Part shown: positions 8,888 to 17,604 of the stretch, one piece after another
How the letters are laid out: each line of letters opens with the position of its first letter
How positions within the stretch are numbered: the first letter of the stretch is position 1
Assembly: GCA_946404405.1 (NCBI GenBank)
Contig: CAMJDL010000010.1
Location: forward strand, 1 to 64,000
Direction: 5' to 3'
DNA: 64,000 nt
From: an uncultured Prevotella sp.
GTDB taxonomy: Bacteria; Bacteroidota; Bacteroidia; Bacteroidales; Bacteroidaceae
The notes under the pieces: generated by a model
Seen by the model: the letters and a program-made list of their open reading frames with translations, nothing else
What the model was told of the DNA's origin: nothing
Database searches by the model: none
Made by a program: the position numbers and the translations under genes

Positions 8888-10027
8888 ATGAAAATCGGTA
8901 TTGAAGCACAACGAATATTCCGTAAGAACAAGCATGGCATGGACTACGTCGTATTGCAGGAAATCATAGAACTGCAACATATAGACCATGTTAATGAATA
9001 CTATGTGTTTGTAAAACCTGGGGAAGACCATTGCGTGGAGAGTACTACGAATGTTCACGTCATTGAGCTAAAGTGTCCTTCATATCCGTTGTGGGAACAA
9101 TGGGCATTGCCACGGGCAGCCAAGAAGTACGGCGTGGAGATTCTGCATTGTACCAGTAATACTGCTCCTATCTGGTGTGATATCCCGTTGGTATTGACAC
9201 TACACGATATCATCTTCTTGGAACCACGTGACAAACAGAATCATTCGTTATACCAAAATCTGGGATGGCTATATCGTCGGCTCAATGTCCCTAAGATATT
9301 AGATAAGTGTCGACGCATTATTACTGTCAGCAATTTCGAAATGGAGAATATCATCAGAAAACTCAATATTCCCCGAGAACGAATGGCGATGATATATAAT
9401 GGCTATAACGATTGGTTTAGACCAATAGACAAGTGTGAATTGCCCAAAGCTATTAGCTTAAAGCTAAATGCCAACGATTATTTCTTCTTCCTCGGTAACA
9501 CGGATCCTAAGAAAAATACGGAACGGACGTTAGTGGCATATTCAAAATATCTGATGCAATCGAATGTGAAACGGAAATTACTGATGGCAGACCTGAATCC
9601 AGACTATTTGGATGGCATCATTGAACGCAATAACATTGAGAATATTCGTGGAAACATTGTTATGCCGGGCTATATAATAAACAGCGATTTACCATCCATT
9701 TATAATAATGCCTTTGCATTCTTATATACTTCTTTACGAGAGAGTTTTGGCATACCTTTGTTGGAAGCAATGGCATGTGGTACGCCCGTAATTACCAGTA
9801 ACACTTCTTCAATGCCTGAGATTGGTGGTCAAGATGCCATCCTTGTAAATCCGGAGGATAGTGATGAGATTACAGCTATGATGCTGCGTTTAGAAACGGA
9901 TAAGGCATTCTATGAACAACAGAAAGATATAGGTTTGGAACGTGCCAAACTCTTCTCATGGGGAAAAACGGCAGAGCATCTGCTCAAGCTGTATCAAGAC
10001 GTGTATCAAGATTCCTACAATAAATGA
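8888..10027 (+). CDS. GT4 family glycosyltransferase
   Basis: A 379-residue GT-B enzyme, predicted to be a retaining sugar transferase for surface polysaccharide. The N-terminal Rossmann half begins MKIGIEAQRIF and continues through LVLTLHDIIFLEP (about 99-111). The C-terminal half carries FFFLGNTDPKKN (donor site start) and the EX7E-type stretch SLRESFGIPLLEAMACGTPVI (about 281-301). The next GT2 gene begins 4 bp after its stop, so 8888-12025 is probably one three-gene operon with its own promoter. The closest family type is mannosyl/glucosyl GT4; the donor is unproven. Confidence 0.88.
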   Translation: MKIGIEAQRIFRKNKHGMDYVVLQEIIELQHIDHVNEYYVFVKPGEDHCVESTTNVHVIELKCPSYPLWEQWALPRAAKKYGVEILHCTSNTAPIWCDIPLVLTLHDIIFLEPRDKQNHSLYQNLGWLYRRLNVPKILDKCRRIITVSNFEMENIIRKLNIPRERMAMIYNGYNDWFRPIDKCELPKAISLKLNANDYFFFLGNTDPKKNTERTLVAYSKYLMQSNVKRKLLMADLNPDYLDGIIERNNIENIRGNIVMPGYIINSDLPSIYNNAFAFLYTSLRESFGIPLLEAMACGTPVITSNTSSMPEIGGQDAILVNPEDSDEITAMMLRLETDKAFYEQQKDIGLERAKLFSWGKTAEHLLKLYQDVYQDSYNK

Positions 10028-10031
10028 GTGT

Positions 10032-10889
10032 ATGTCTAATTGGTTTGAAAAATATCTTTCAATTTACGGAAAGCCGTATTCTGAAGTCCCTCATGAAATT
10101 ATTGATGGGACAAGGGAACGCCTTGCTGCATTGCAAAGTGACAAGCCAATAGCATCGATAGTAGTAATTGCCTACAACGAGGAGGTTCACCTTCAAGCTT
10201 GTCTTTGGGCAATCAGTGAGATTAGATGTATATTTCCTGTAGAAATCATAGGGGTTGATAACGACTCCAATGATTGTACTGCTGAGATTTTTAAACAATC
10301 AGGCATCCCATATTATACAGAATACCAGCGCTCTTGTGGTTATGCCAGACGTTGTGGATTGCAGCATGCCCATGGAAAATACTATTTTGATGTAGATAGT
10401 GACACCCTCTATCCTCCGATGTATTACGAATTAATGTTAGAACACTTAATGAAACCTGGTGTGGTTGCTGTGTCTGCTACATGGAGCTATTTCCCTGATG
10501 CCAGTCATAGTAAACTCGGCCTGAAGCTTTACGAGATGAGTCGCGATATCTTTCTGTGGGCTCAACATTTTAAGCGTCCTGAATTATGTGTTCGCGGAAT
10601 GGTTTTTGCTTATAATGCAGACTATGGTCGTCAGGAAGAATATCGTGTCGATATTATCCGGGGTGAAGATGGATCCATGGCCTTGTCATTGAAAAAGTAT
10701 GGGAAAATAATATTTGTTCGCGACCGTCGTTGTCGTGCCATCACTGGTTATGGAACGATGGGAAATCAATCTCTTTGGCAACGTTTTGTTCATCATGTCA
10801 AATTTCAGGGGAAAGGTATTACTCGTATTTTCTCTAAGAAAGACCATTACGAAGACAGTGAAGATAATCTTGTAAAGCCTAAGTCATAA
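10032..10889 (+). CDS. GT2 family glycosyltransferase
   Basis: A 285-residue GT-A enzyme. The start at 10032 is preferred over upstream in-frame starts because it lies 4 bp after the previous stop and gives MSNWFEKYLSIYGKP, which aligns with the start of the paralogue on the other strand (12867). The fold motifs are IVVIAYNEE, IIGVDNDSNDCT and DVDSDTLYPP (DxD region); a GEDGSMAL stretch in the last third is shared with the paralogue. It sits between two GT4 genes, 5 bp before the downstream one. It probably adds one sugar to the same glycan as its neighbours. Confidence 0.85.
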   Translation: MSNWFEKYLSIYGKPYSEVPHEIIDGTRERLAALQSDKPIASIVVIAYNEEVHLQACLWAISEIRCIFPVEIIGVDNDSNDCTAEIFKQSGIPYYTEYQRSCGYARRCGLQHAHGKYYFDVDSDTLYPPMYYELMLEHLMKPGVVAVSATWSYFPDASHSKLGLKLYEMSRDIFLWAQHFKRPELCVRGMVFAYNADYGRQEEYRVDIIRGEDGSMALSLKKYGKIIFVRDRRCRAITGYGTMGNQSLWQRFVHHVKFQGKGITRIFSKKDHYEDSEDNLVKPKS

Positions 10890-10894
10890 TAATT

Positions 10895-12025
10895 ATGAGA
10901 ATCCTATATGTCTGTGACGAATTAGCTATCTATGGTGGCCTCGAAAGGGTTGTCGTGGATAAGGTAAATTGGTTTGCGGGACAGGAAGGCTATAAAGTCC
11001 GTTTGTTAACAGTAAATCAAGGAACTCATCCTGTTTGTTTTCAATTGCATTCAGACGTGTTGTTTAATGATTTGGATATTCAGTTCCACCAACAATATCA
11101 TCTGTCATTTTGGAGACGACTCATCAAAAGTCGTCAACTCCATCACTTGTTTCGTAAACGGTTGTCAAGTCAGATAAAACAATTCTCTCCTGATATTATT
11201 GTTTGTACGCGGTTAGATTATTTACGTGATATTTTACAAGTTAAGGGACATATACCACTCGTTTTTGAATCTCATGCCTCTCGTTTAGCTACTTGTTTTG
11301 AGGGTGAAGGTATGTTACGCCGGCTTCATATACGGTATCTTCAGTTGGCAGTTAAGAAAGCTCAGAAAGTGGTTGCATTGACAAAAGGGGATGCTGTGGA
11401 GTGGGGGAAGTTGACAACCAATGTTTGTGTGATAGCCAATGTGGTACATTTAAATGAAAGTGATACTTATAGTGATTGCGCTGCTAAAAGAGCTATATTT
11501 GTCGGTCGCTTTTCCAAGCAAAAAGACATTGGTAGTCTTTTGCGTATATGGAATCTTGTTCATCTGCGTCATCCTGACTGGAGTCTTCATATATATGGCG
11601 GGTATGGTGAAGAACAGGAAGCTGTACTTACAGAGATTAATAAGATGGATGCCAACATTGTGATTCAGAAAGCTACTTCAGATATCATTGAGAAGTATAA
11701 GGAGAGTTCAATTCTGTTGTTGACCTCTCGATATGAACCCTTTGGCCTGGTTCTTCCTGAAGCCATGAGTTGCGGCTTACCTGTTGTTGCCTTTGATTGC
11801 CCTTATGGTCCAGCCGATATTATTACTGATGACATCGATGGCTTCCTTATTCGCCATAGAAGCATAGAAAAATTTGCTAATAAGGTATCCCTGCTGATAG
11901 ATCATCAGGAACTACGACAAAAAGTGGGAAGAGCCGGTATAGAATCGTCCCAGCGCTATGAAGCATCGAAAATCATGCCTTTATGGGAGGACCTCTTCAA
12001 GCATCTTACCAATAGAGAACTTTAA
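10895..12025 (+). CDS. GT4 family glycosyltransferase
   Basis: A 376-residue GT-B enzyme. MRILYVCDELAIYGGLERVV opens the N-terminal domain with the glycine-rich acceptor loop. AIFVGRFSKQKD (about 200-211) starts the donor domain, and SRYEPFGLVLPEAMSCGLPVV holds the two glutamates of the EX7E motif. It resembles GalNAc/glucosyl GT4 enzymes of capsule loci. It is the last gene of the 8888-12025 unit, and its stop shares the TTAA at 12022-12025 with the stop of the convergent GT2. It is a paralogue of the gene at 12895-14052, to which it is closer than to the 8888 gene. Confidence 0.87.
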   Translation: MRILYVCDELAIYGGLERVVVDKVNWFAGQEGYKVRLLTVNQGTHPVCFQLHSDVLFNDLDIQFHQQYHLSFWRRLIKSRQLHHLFRKRLSSQIKQFSPDIIVCTRLDYLRDILQVKGHIPLVFESHASRLATCFEGEGMLRRLHIRYLQLAVKKAQKVVALTKGDAVEWGKLTTNVCVIANVVHLNESDTYSDCAAKRAIFVGRFSKQKDIGSLLRIWNLVHLRHPDWSLHIYGGYGEEQEAVLTEINKMDANIVIQKATSDIIEKYKESSILLLTSRYEPFGLVLPEAMSCGLPVVAFDCPYGPADIITDDIDGFLIRHRSIEKFANKVSLLIDHQELRQKVGRAGIESSQRYEASKIMPLWEDLFKHLTNREL

Positions 12026-12867
12026 TTCTTTTTCAAGAAATTATCTGGTGCATCGTCATAATGGTCTGTCTTTGAGAATAGGCGAGTAACACCATAGAAT
12101 TTCAGACGGTGCCACATAGCAGTAAGTATCGATTTCTCCTTAAGACCTCCATAACCGGTAATCACTCGGCAACGTTTATCGTAAACGAACTTGATTTTGC
12201 CGTATTTCTTCATATCTAATGCCATGGAGCCATCCTCGCCTCGAAGCAATTCTACCCGGTAGCCCTCCTTTCTGGCATTCTCAGTATAATAGCCAAAAGC
12301 AAGACCGCGTACAGTCAATTCTGGGCGGTTAATGGCCTGTATGCGAAGATAGATATCACGGAAGAACTCATACATCTTCATCTTCAGCTTGGAATGGTTC
12401 TCGTCAGGATAATAGCTCCACATGGCAGCCACAGCTGATATGCCAGGCTGCATCAGATTATCAATCATTAACTCAATGTAGTGGGGTGGGTACATGGTGT
12501 CACAGTCAATACACATTGTATATTTGCCCTTGGCCTGATCCAGACCGCACTGACGGGCATAACCACAAGTATGCTGGTGCTCCGTATAATAGGTTACGCC
12601 GAACTTCTGATAGATTTCTGCCGTACGGTCTTTTGACTCATTATCGACACCAATAAATTCCATAGGATATTTGCACTGCTGTTCGCTTAACGACCACAGA
12701 CAGGCTGGCAGACGCCGCTCTTCATTGTAAGCCACAATTACAATGGACACTACGGGCATTTCACTCTGAAGAATTGCCAATCTTTCACGAGTCTCGTCAA
12801 TGACGGTTTGAGAAACCTCGCTGAAAGGTTTCTCATAAATGCTAAGATATTTATCGTACCAACTCAT
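12022..12867 (-). CDS. GT2 family glycosyltransferase, paralogue of the 10032 gene
   Basis: A 281-residue GT-A enzyme starting MSWYDKYLSIYEKP. It follows the 10032-10889 protein closely through IVIVAYNEE, FIGVDNESKDRT, CIDCDTMYPP (DxD equivalent) and RGEDGSMAL. It lies 27 bp downstream of a GT4 gene on the same strand, so the two form a minus-strand pair mirroring the plus-strand GT2-GT4 pair next door, with gene order reversed. It probably acts in glycan assembly. Its stop overlaps the stop of the convergent GT4 by 4 bp. Confidence 0.86.
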   Translation of the reverse strand: MSWYDKYLSIYEKPFSEVSQTVIDETRERLAILQSEMPVVSIVIVAYNEERRLPACLWSLSEQQCKYPMEFIGVDNESKDRTAEIYQKFGVTYYTEHQHTCGYARQCGLDQAKGKYTMCIDCDTMYPPHYIELMIDNLMQPGISAVAAMWSYYPDENHSKLKMKMYEFFRDIYLRIQAINRPELTVRGLAFGYYTENARKEGYRVELLRGEDGSMALDMKKYGKIKFVYDKRCRVITGYGGLKEKSILTAMWHRLKFYGVTRLFSKTDHYDDAPDNFLKKN

Positions 12868-12894
12868 TGTATTATATTAACTTGATTATTATTG

Positions 12895-14052
12895 TCAAAA
12901 TAAACTATCAAATAAGTTTCTCCATTGATTTGCTATGGTTTCCATACTGAAACGTTGTACATTGATAGCAGCACGCTTACCCATCAGTTCTAAGGTATCG
13001 GTATCCTTCATGAGTTTTACCATGGCAGCAACAAAATGTTTGATGTTTCCGTTTTCAACCAATATGCCATCCTCGTCATTAGATATGATAGATCGTGGTC
13101 CCCATGGACAATCAAATGAAACAACAGGCAAACCGCATGCCATAGCCTCAACGATTGCCAAACCAAAGCCTTCAAAGCGCGAGGTGCAAACAGCCAGTGA
13201 ACTACTTGCAAATTCTGATTGAACATCGGACACCCTGCCGTTAAGAGAACACCGTGTTCGGTCGATTTGATAGTCATCCATCATCTGCTTAAAGGCTGTA
13301 CTATCACCATCTCCATAGACATCCAATCGCCAGTCAGGACAGAGATTCTGGACTTCCGTCCAAATCTTCATCAAGTTGTCATAGCCTTTTTCATAGCAAT
13401 ATCTTCCTACGGCTATCACGCGCTTCTCAGTATATTGACTATGCTTAACAGACGGGAAAGAAACCGGATTGGGAATCACAGTGACATTGTCCAATTCAGT
13501 CCATGCCTCTTGGTCTTTCTGGGTCAATACTACAAAACCGTCGAGCTGTTTGAGATGGCGAACAAGGGTATGCTTCCAATAATAAGACAACAAAGATTTA
13601 AATGGATTGGAATCGCCTTCCTCAAATGTCCGATAATGAGCACGATTAATGTGGATTTCTCCTATTTTCTTACTCCCATCACGGATAGAATTTAGAAAAT
13701 TGATTTCCCTACGCAACATGCTTATCGTTATGTTAGGGCGAATCTGCATTAGCGCTGCTTTCAATTGCTTTTTATATTGTCTTTGTTTCTTGAAATATAT
13801 GAAAATCTTCTTAAGAATGGGCTGATTCCACAATTCCTCAAAGCCAAGGTTAAGGTTGATAACCTTGATGCGACCTGATAACGGATAGAAATACGGTTGT
13901 CCCATCCCTTCGGTTAATATAATCGTGACATCATACCCCAAAACATCAGCAAAATAGTTTGCTTTTAATGTTAGAACACGTTCCATTCCCCCAGCCATAT
14001 ATAAGCCCGGAGTACAATACACAATCTTATATTTTCTATCAGGAACTGACAT
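12895..14052 (-). CDS. GT4 family glycosyltransferase
   Basis: A 385-residue GT-B enzyme. An in-frame TTG at 14073 would lengthen it, but that TTG lies inside the -7 box (14071-14078), so the ATG at 14052 (MSVPDRKYKIVY) is chosen. Motifs are the acceptor loop GLYMAGGMERVL, VIAVGRYCYEKG at the start of the donor domain, and SRFEGFGLAIVEAMACGLPVV with the EX7E glutamates. It is a paralogue of the 10895 gene. It is followed by a GT2 gene in a two-gene operon and is divergent from glf. Confidence 0.87.
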   Translation of the reverse strand: MSVPDRKYKIVYCTPGLYMAGGMERVLTLKANYFADVLGYDVTIILTEGMGQPYFYPLSGRIKVINLNLGFEELWNQPILKKIFIYFKKQRQYKKQLKAALMQIRPNITISMLRREINFLNSIRDGSKKIGEIHINRAHYRTFEEGDSNPFKSLLSYYWKHTLVRHLKQLDGFVVLTQKDQEAWTELDNVTVIPNPVSFPSVKHSQYTEKRVIAVGRYCYEKGYDNLMKIWTEVQNLCPDWRLDVYGDGDSTAFKQMMDDYQIDRTRCSLNGRVSDVQSEFASSSLAVCTSRFEGFGLAIVEAMACGLPVVSFDCPWGPRSIISNDEDGILVENGNIKHFVAAMVKLMKDTDTLELMGKRAAINVQRFSMETIANQWRNLFDSLF

Positions 14053-14070
14053 TTTTAAGTTATTATGCCA

Positions 14071-14078
14071 CAAATTTA
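14071..14078 (-). promoter_or_regulatory. -7 box of the 12895-14052 GT4 promoter
   Basis: On the minus strand this reads TAAATTTG. It lies 19 bp before the chosen ATG, giving a leader of about a dozen bases. Confidence 0.6.
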
Positions 14079-14161
14079 ATTATTTTCTCCGAATTAGCCA
14101 AATAAAAATTAAAAAAACAAAAATATTCATCGACTTTTAACATCATCTCCGTAAATATTCG

Positions 14162-14169
14162 TAAATTTG
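14162..14169 (+). promoter_or_regulatory. -7 box of the glf promoter
   Basis: TAAATTTG lies 20 bp before the glf start. The -33 element is poor (CTTTTAA around 14133-14139). Confidence 0.6.
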
Positions 14170-14189
14170 ACAAAAATAAATAGATTGAT

Positions 14190-15302
14190 ATGAAATATGA
14201 CTATCTGATTGTAGGTGCAGGCTTATATGGCTCTGTTTTTGCTCATTGTGCAACTAAACAAGGAAAACGATGCTTGGTGATTGACAAACGACCACATTTG
14301 GGTGGTAACCTCTATTGTGACAAAGTAGAGGGTATCAATGTCCATAAGTATGGCCCTCACATTTTTCACACTTCCAATAAAGAAGTATGGGATTTCGTCA
14401 ATTCTATTGTCGAATTCAATCGCTTTACCGAATCGCCTGTAGCTTTCTATAAAGGCAAAGCCTATAATCTTCCCTTTAATATGAACACGTTTAGTCAGAT
14501 GTGGGGCGTACTGACACCGGAAGAAGCAAAGCAAACAATTGATGAACAACGCAAAGAGATGGCTGGGAAGACACCTACTAATCTGGAAGAACAGGCCATT
14601 GCCTTGGTCGGCAGGGATATCTACGAACGGCTTATCAAGGGATATACGGAAAAGCAGTGGGGGCGCAAATGTACAGAACTCCCTCCGTTTATCATCAAAC
14701 GTCTGCCAGTCCGTTTCGTCTATGACAATAACTACTTCAACGATTCCTATCAGGGAGTAGCTATTGGTGGTTACAACAAACTGATTGACGGATTGCTGAA
14801 AGGTGTAGAGACCAGGACTAATTGTGACTTCTTTGCAAATAGGAAAGAGTTTGAAACTTTGGCTGACACCATCGTATTTACAGGCAAGATAGATGAATAC
14901 TACAACTATCGCTTTGGCAAACTGGAATATCGTACTGTCCGCTTTGAAAATGAGGTTCTTGATACCTCTAATTTCCAAGGCCTGGCTCAGATTAACTATA
15001 CCGATGCTGAAGTTCCTTATACCCGTATTATTGAGCATAAGCATTTTGAATCGTTTGCTGCTGATGTTGACAAGAATCCAAAGACAGTAATAAGCAGAGA
15101 ATACTCTGTGGAATGGGAGGACGGTATGGAACCATATTATCCCATTAATGATGATAAGAATAGTGCCCTGTTCCAGAAATATCAGGCTTTAGCACAAAAG
15201 GAGAGTAACGTTATCTTTGGAGGCCGACTTGCAGAATACAAATACTACGATATGGCACCAATTGTTGAGAAAGTACTGTCATCATTTAAGGGGAAAATGT
15301 AA
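14190..15302 (+). CDS. glf: UDP-galactopyranose mutase
   Basis: Interconverts UDP-galactopyranose and UDP-galactofuranose, a flavoenzyme reaction in the cytoplasm. At 370 residues it has the family length. The N-terminus holds the FAD-binding dinucleotide fold DYLIVGAGLYGSVFAH (GxGxxG at about 8-13). KYGPHIFHTSNKEVW (about 54-68) and GYTEKQWGRKCTELP match active-site segments, and YEYPINDDKN-like YYPINDDKNSALF is the usual C-terminal uridine-binding region. It implies that a glycan made here contains galactofuranose. It has its own promoter and faces a GT2 gene tail to tail. Confidence 0.96.
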   Translation: MKYDYLIVGAGLYGSVFAHCATKQGKRCLVIDKRPHLGGNLYCDKVEGINVHKYGPHIFHTSNKEVWDFVNSIVEFNRFTESPVAFYKGKAYNLPFNMNTFSQMWGVLTPEEAKQTIDEQRKEMAGKTPTNLEEQAIALVGRDIYERLIKGYTEKQWGRKCTELPPFIIKRLPVRFVYDNNYFNDSYQGVAIGGYNKLIDGLLKGVETRTNCDFFANRKEFETLADTIVFTGKIDEYYNYRFGKLEYRTVRFENEVLDTSNFQGLAQINYTDAEVPYTRIIEHKHFESFAADVDKNPKTVISREYSVEWEDGMEPYYPINDDKNSALFQKYQALAQKESNVIFGGRLAEYKYYDMAPIVEKVLSSFKGKM

Positions 15303-15340
15303 TTGTCTTTCGAGATATATCAAAACCAATACATGATTAT

Positions 15341-16381
15341 TTAATGTTTTGAAACGCCATATCTTATAATCATTGGTTTTAGTAACCATGCACAAAGAAA
15401 TGGTGGAACGACACCGTAAGTCCAATAAAGGATATTATGGAAACGTCCTGATTTGGCAGTCACTATCTCCCAAAATGTCATGGGATGCCACATCATGTCA
15501 CGGACTTCACGATTGCTGAATGGCTCGTCGAACTCGTTCCTACGTCCCACCATCTCACATGCAAACGAGCAATCGAGCATCATGAGGATGGAGATTCGCT
15601 TGGAATAATAGCGCTTTCCTAATAACTCTTTACGACGTTTTTTCTCTGCTATGGCATCAATGGCACGATTCAGATATTTGCGGCTTAGGATTTTCTTCTT
15701 TTTGGGTTTATTCACATCACGATTATAGTATTGGTAGGTGATGTTAGGTAATAAGACTGCATGGGTAATATAGGTCGGCAGATCAATGGTGAACGTAAAA
15801 TCCTCGCCATAGCCGTGCCCCACCTCAGTAACCCGCAGATTGTTGCGACGGATGACATCCATGCTTAGAAGAAAGTTCCAGTTCATTCCCTGTACTCCCC
15901 AGTGGTATACATAGTCGGCATATATATCTGGATCGGTAAAGACACGGAAGGGATAAGGGAACTGCTTACGACCTACCTCCTTGTCATCCTCGACAAAGAC
16001 ACGTTCGTAGCTGCCATACACCAAGTCAGCCTGATGCTCTTGGGCTGCATTCCACAGCAGTTCAATGGTATTGTGCGCTATTGAGTCGTCAGCATCCAAG
16101 GAATAGAAGTATCTGCCTTGTGCCTCTGCCAACATACGATTACGGGCTGCACCGATTCCCAAATTCTGGGGCTGGTGAAGGATACGAATATCCTTGCCAC
16201 GCGGATGATTCTGCTGGTATTCTTTAACGATATCAATAGAGGAATCTGTACCACAGTCGTCACAAAAGAGGAACTCAATGCTAGAAAATGTTTGTGCCAA
16301 AGCGGAGTCCAATGATAATCGAATATATCGTTCGACGTTGTAAACAGGGATTCCAATTGTTACTTCATAGTTTTTAGTCAT
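15341..16381 (-). CDS. GT2 family glycosyltransferase
   Basis: A 346-residue GT-A enzyme. VTIGIPVYNVERYIRLSLDS, IEFLFCDDCGTDSS and YFYSLDADDSI (DxD) mark the catalytic domain in the first 110 residues. GYGEDFTFTIDLPTYI near 200 is the acceptor-side acidic motif. It belongs to the same paralogue group as 7786-8811 and 26583-27617. It is 30 bp downstream of the 16412-17560 gene and probably cotranscribed. Given the neighbouring glf it may be a galactofuranosyltransferase, but nothing in the sequence proves this. Confidence 0.87.
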   Translation of the reverse strand: MTKNYEVTIGIPVYNVERYIRLSLDSALAQTFSSIEFLFCDDCGTDSSIDIVKEYQQNHPRGKDIRILHQPQNLGIGAARNRMLAEAQGRYFYSLDADDSIAHNTIELLWNAAQEHQADLVYGSYERVFVEDDKEVGRKQFPYPFRVFTDPDIYADYVYHWGVQGMNWNFLLSMDVIRRNNLRVTEVGHGYGEDFTFTIDLPTYITHAVLLPNITYQYYNRDVNKPKKKKILSRKYLNRAIDAIAEKKRRKELLGKRYYSKRISILMMLDCSFACEMVGRRNEFDEPFSNREVRDMMWHPMTFWEIVTAKSGRFHNILYWTYGVVPPFLCAWLLKPMIIRYGVSKH

Positions 16382-16411
16382 AATAGTTTTTAGTTAAGTC
16401 TATTTCATTAA

Positions 16412-17560
16412 TTATTTGAACACCTCATCAATAACCGTTTGCATCTGTATCTTCCATGCTAAATGCCCTACCGTTTTACGTATGTCTTCAGGCTTCAAGC
16501 TATTATCATCAATAAAGTCAATAATCTGTTGAATGTCAATGGGTGACTCGTCAGCGGGAGCTTTGATGATATAGGGCTGATGGTCGAAATCTGAATCTTG
16601 CTCTGAGTAAATAAAAGGTATACCACGTGTAGCGTACTCACGATTTTTCAATGTCTTGATAATGGTGATTCCGCTGCGGTGACGAGCTAACGAACCAATG
16701 GCGAATTGGCACAGGTTAAAGACATCATCCAATTCTTTACCAAACAAGGTGCCATGAAAAATAACTTTATCGGCAATTCCATACTTGTCGATTATAGCCT
16801 GTAGTCCTGGATGATATGCGTTAGCGCGATATCGTTCGTTGGGATGGACTCCCCCTACAATATGGAATACGACGTCGCGTTTCCCACCATTTTTATAATA
16901 TTCACCAAGACCAGCTATCAGCCGGTCATAGCCATGCCAGATATGTACCTCTGCGACACCGATGAGATGGATGGTTGATGATTGATGGCTGATGGCTGAT
17001 GGATGATGGAGGGGGATGCTATCAAAGTCAACACCATTGCTGATACGAATGGTATGTTGACCAAAAATCTCCGTAGCATCAGAGAAGGTTACTAAAGCAT
17101 CCTGCTGTTGATATAAACGATAACGGAATAGTTGGTCAATTATTAATCCAATTCGTTGAAGGAAGTAAGCGTTCTTGAACTCTTGGTCATACGGATAGGT
17201 CGGTATCTCTGTCACAGCATGAATGCCGGCCTTTTTCAGTTTATTGAAGAAGTGGATGAGCCAAGGATTGGCATTCTGGAAACAGCGGGCATAAACAAAT
17301 TCTATCCCTTCACGAACACAGTAATCGAAGATACAATCAAAGTCCAGACGCTGACGGAAAGCAGCCCAATTACCCATGCCGTAGTCTTTGATAACTTTTC
17401 CATCGATATATCGGCAGCGATGTCCATTCTCTGCAAAGTCATAGTAACATAAACGGACATCGTGACCATTCTCCCTTAGTCCTTTAACCTGATAGCGTAT
17501 CTTCTTGGTGATACCACTATACTCGGAAAAGCCATGATAGACTATGAACAATATTCGCAT
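16412..17560 (-). CDS. GT4-like glycosyltransferase
   Basis: A 382-residue GT-B protein. The ATG at 17560 (MRILFIVYHGFSEYSGITKK) is chosen because the alternative TTG at 17581 lies inside the -7 box. The donor-domain region HLIGVAEVHIWHGYDRLIAGL and HGTLFGKELDDVFNLC are typical. The EX7E stretch is weak (SGITIIKTLKNREYATRGIPFIY), so the fold is supported better than catalysis. About residues 185-196 (HHPSAISHQSST) are encoded by a run of 7-bp repeats and look like an inserted segment between strands. It is the first gene of a two-gene unit with the 15341 GT2. Confidence 0.75.
   Translation of the reverse strand: MRILFIVYHGFSEYSGITKKIRYQVKGLRENGHDVRLCYYDFAENGHRCRYIDGKVIKDYGMGNWAAFRQRLDFDCIFDYCVREGIEFVYARCFQNANPWLIHFFNKLKKAGIHAVTEIPTYPYDQEFKNAYFLQRIGLIIDQLFRYRLYQQQDALVTFSDATEIFGQHTIRISNGVDFDSIPLHHPSAISHQSSTIHLIGVAEVHIWHGYDRLIAGLGEYYKNGGKRDVVFHIVGGVHPNERYRANAYHPGLQAIIDKYGIADKVIFHGTLFGKELDDVFNLCQFAIGSLARHRSGITIIKTLKNREYATRGIPFIYSEQDSDFDHQPYIIKAPADESPIDIQQIIDFIDDNSLKPEDIRKTVGHLAWKIQMQTVIDEVFK
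16973..17007 (-). repeat. In-frame heptamer tandem repeat, five units
   Basis: On the plus strand the units are GGTTGAT, GATTGAT, GGCTGAT, GGCTGAT and GGATGAT. They lie inside the GT4-like gene and encode a Ser/His-rich stretch absent from the expected fold core. Confidence 0.88.
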
Positions 17561-17578
17561 AACGATGGAACTTTGATG

Positions 17579-17586
17579 CAAAGATA
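17579..17586 (-). promoter_or_regulatory. -7 box of the 16412-17560 promoter
   Basis: TATCTTTG on the minus strand, 18 bp before the ATG. Confidence 0.62.
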
Positions 17587-17604
17587 CAAATTATAATTGA
17601 ATAA

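Noticed and set aside
16366..16395. Direct repeat ATAGTTTTTAGT around the 15341 gene start
   Set aside because: Only two copies, 15 bp apart, and one lies over the start codon; not clearly part of the heptamer family.
17540..17581. Upstream TTG starts for several minus-strand genes (14073, 17581, 44662)
   Set aside because: Each TTG falls inside the TTTG of a -7 box, so the ATG downstream is the better start.
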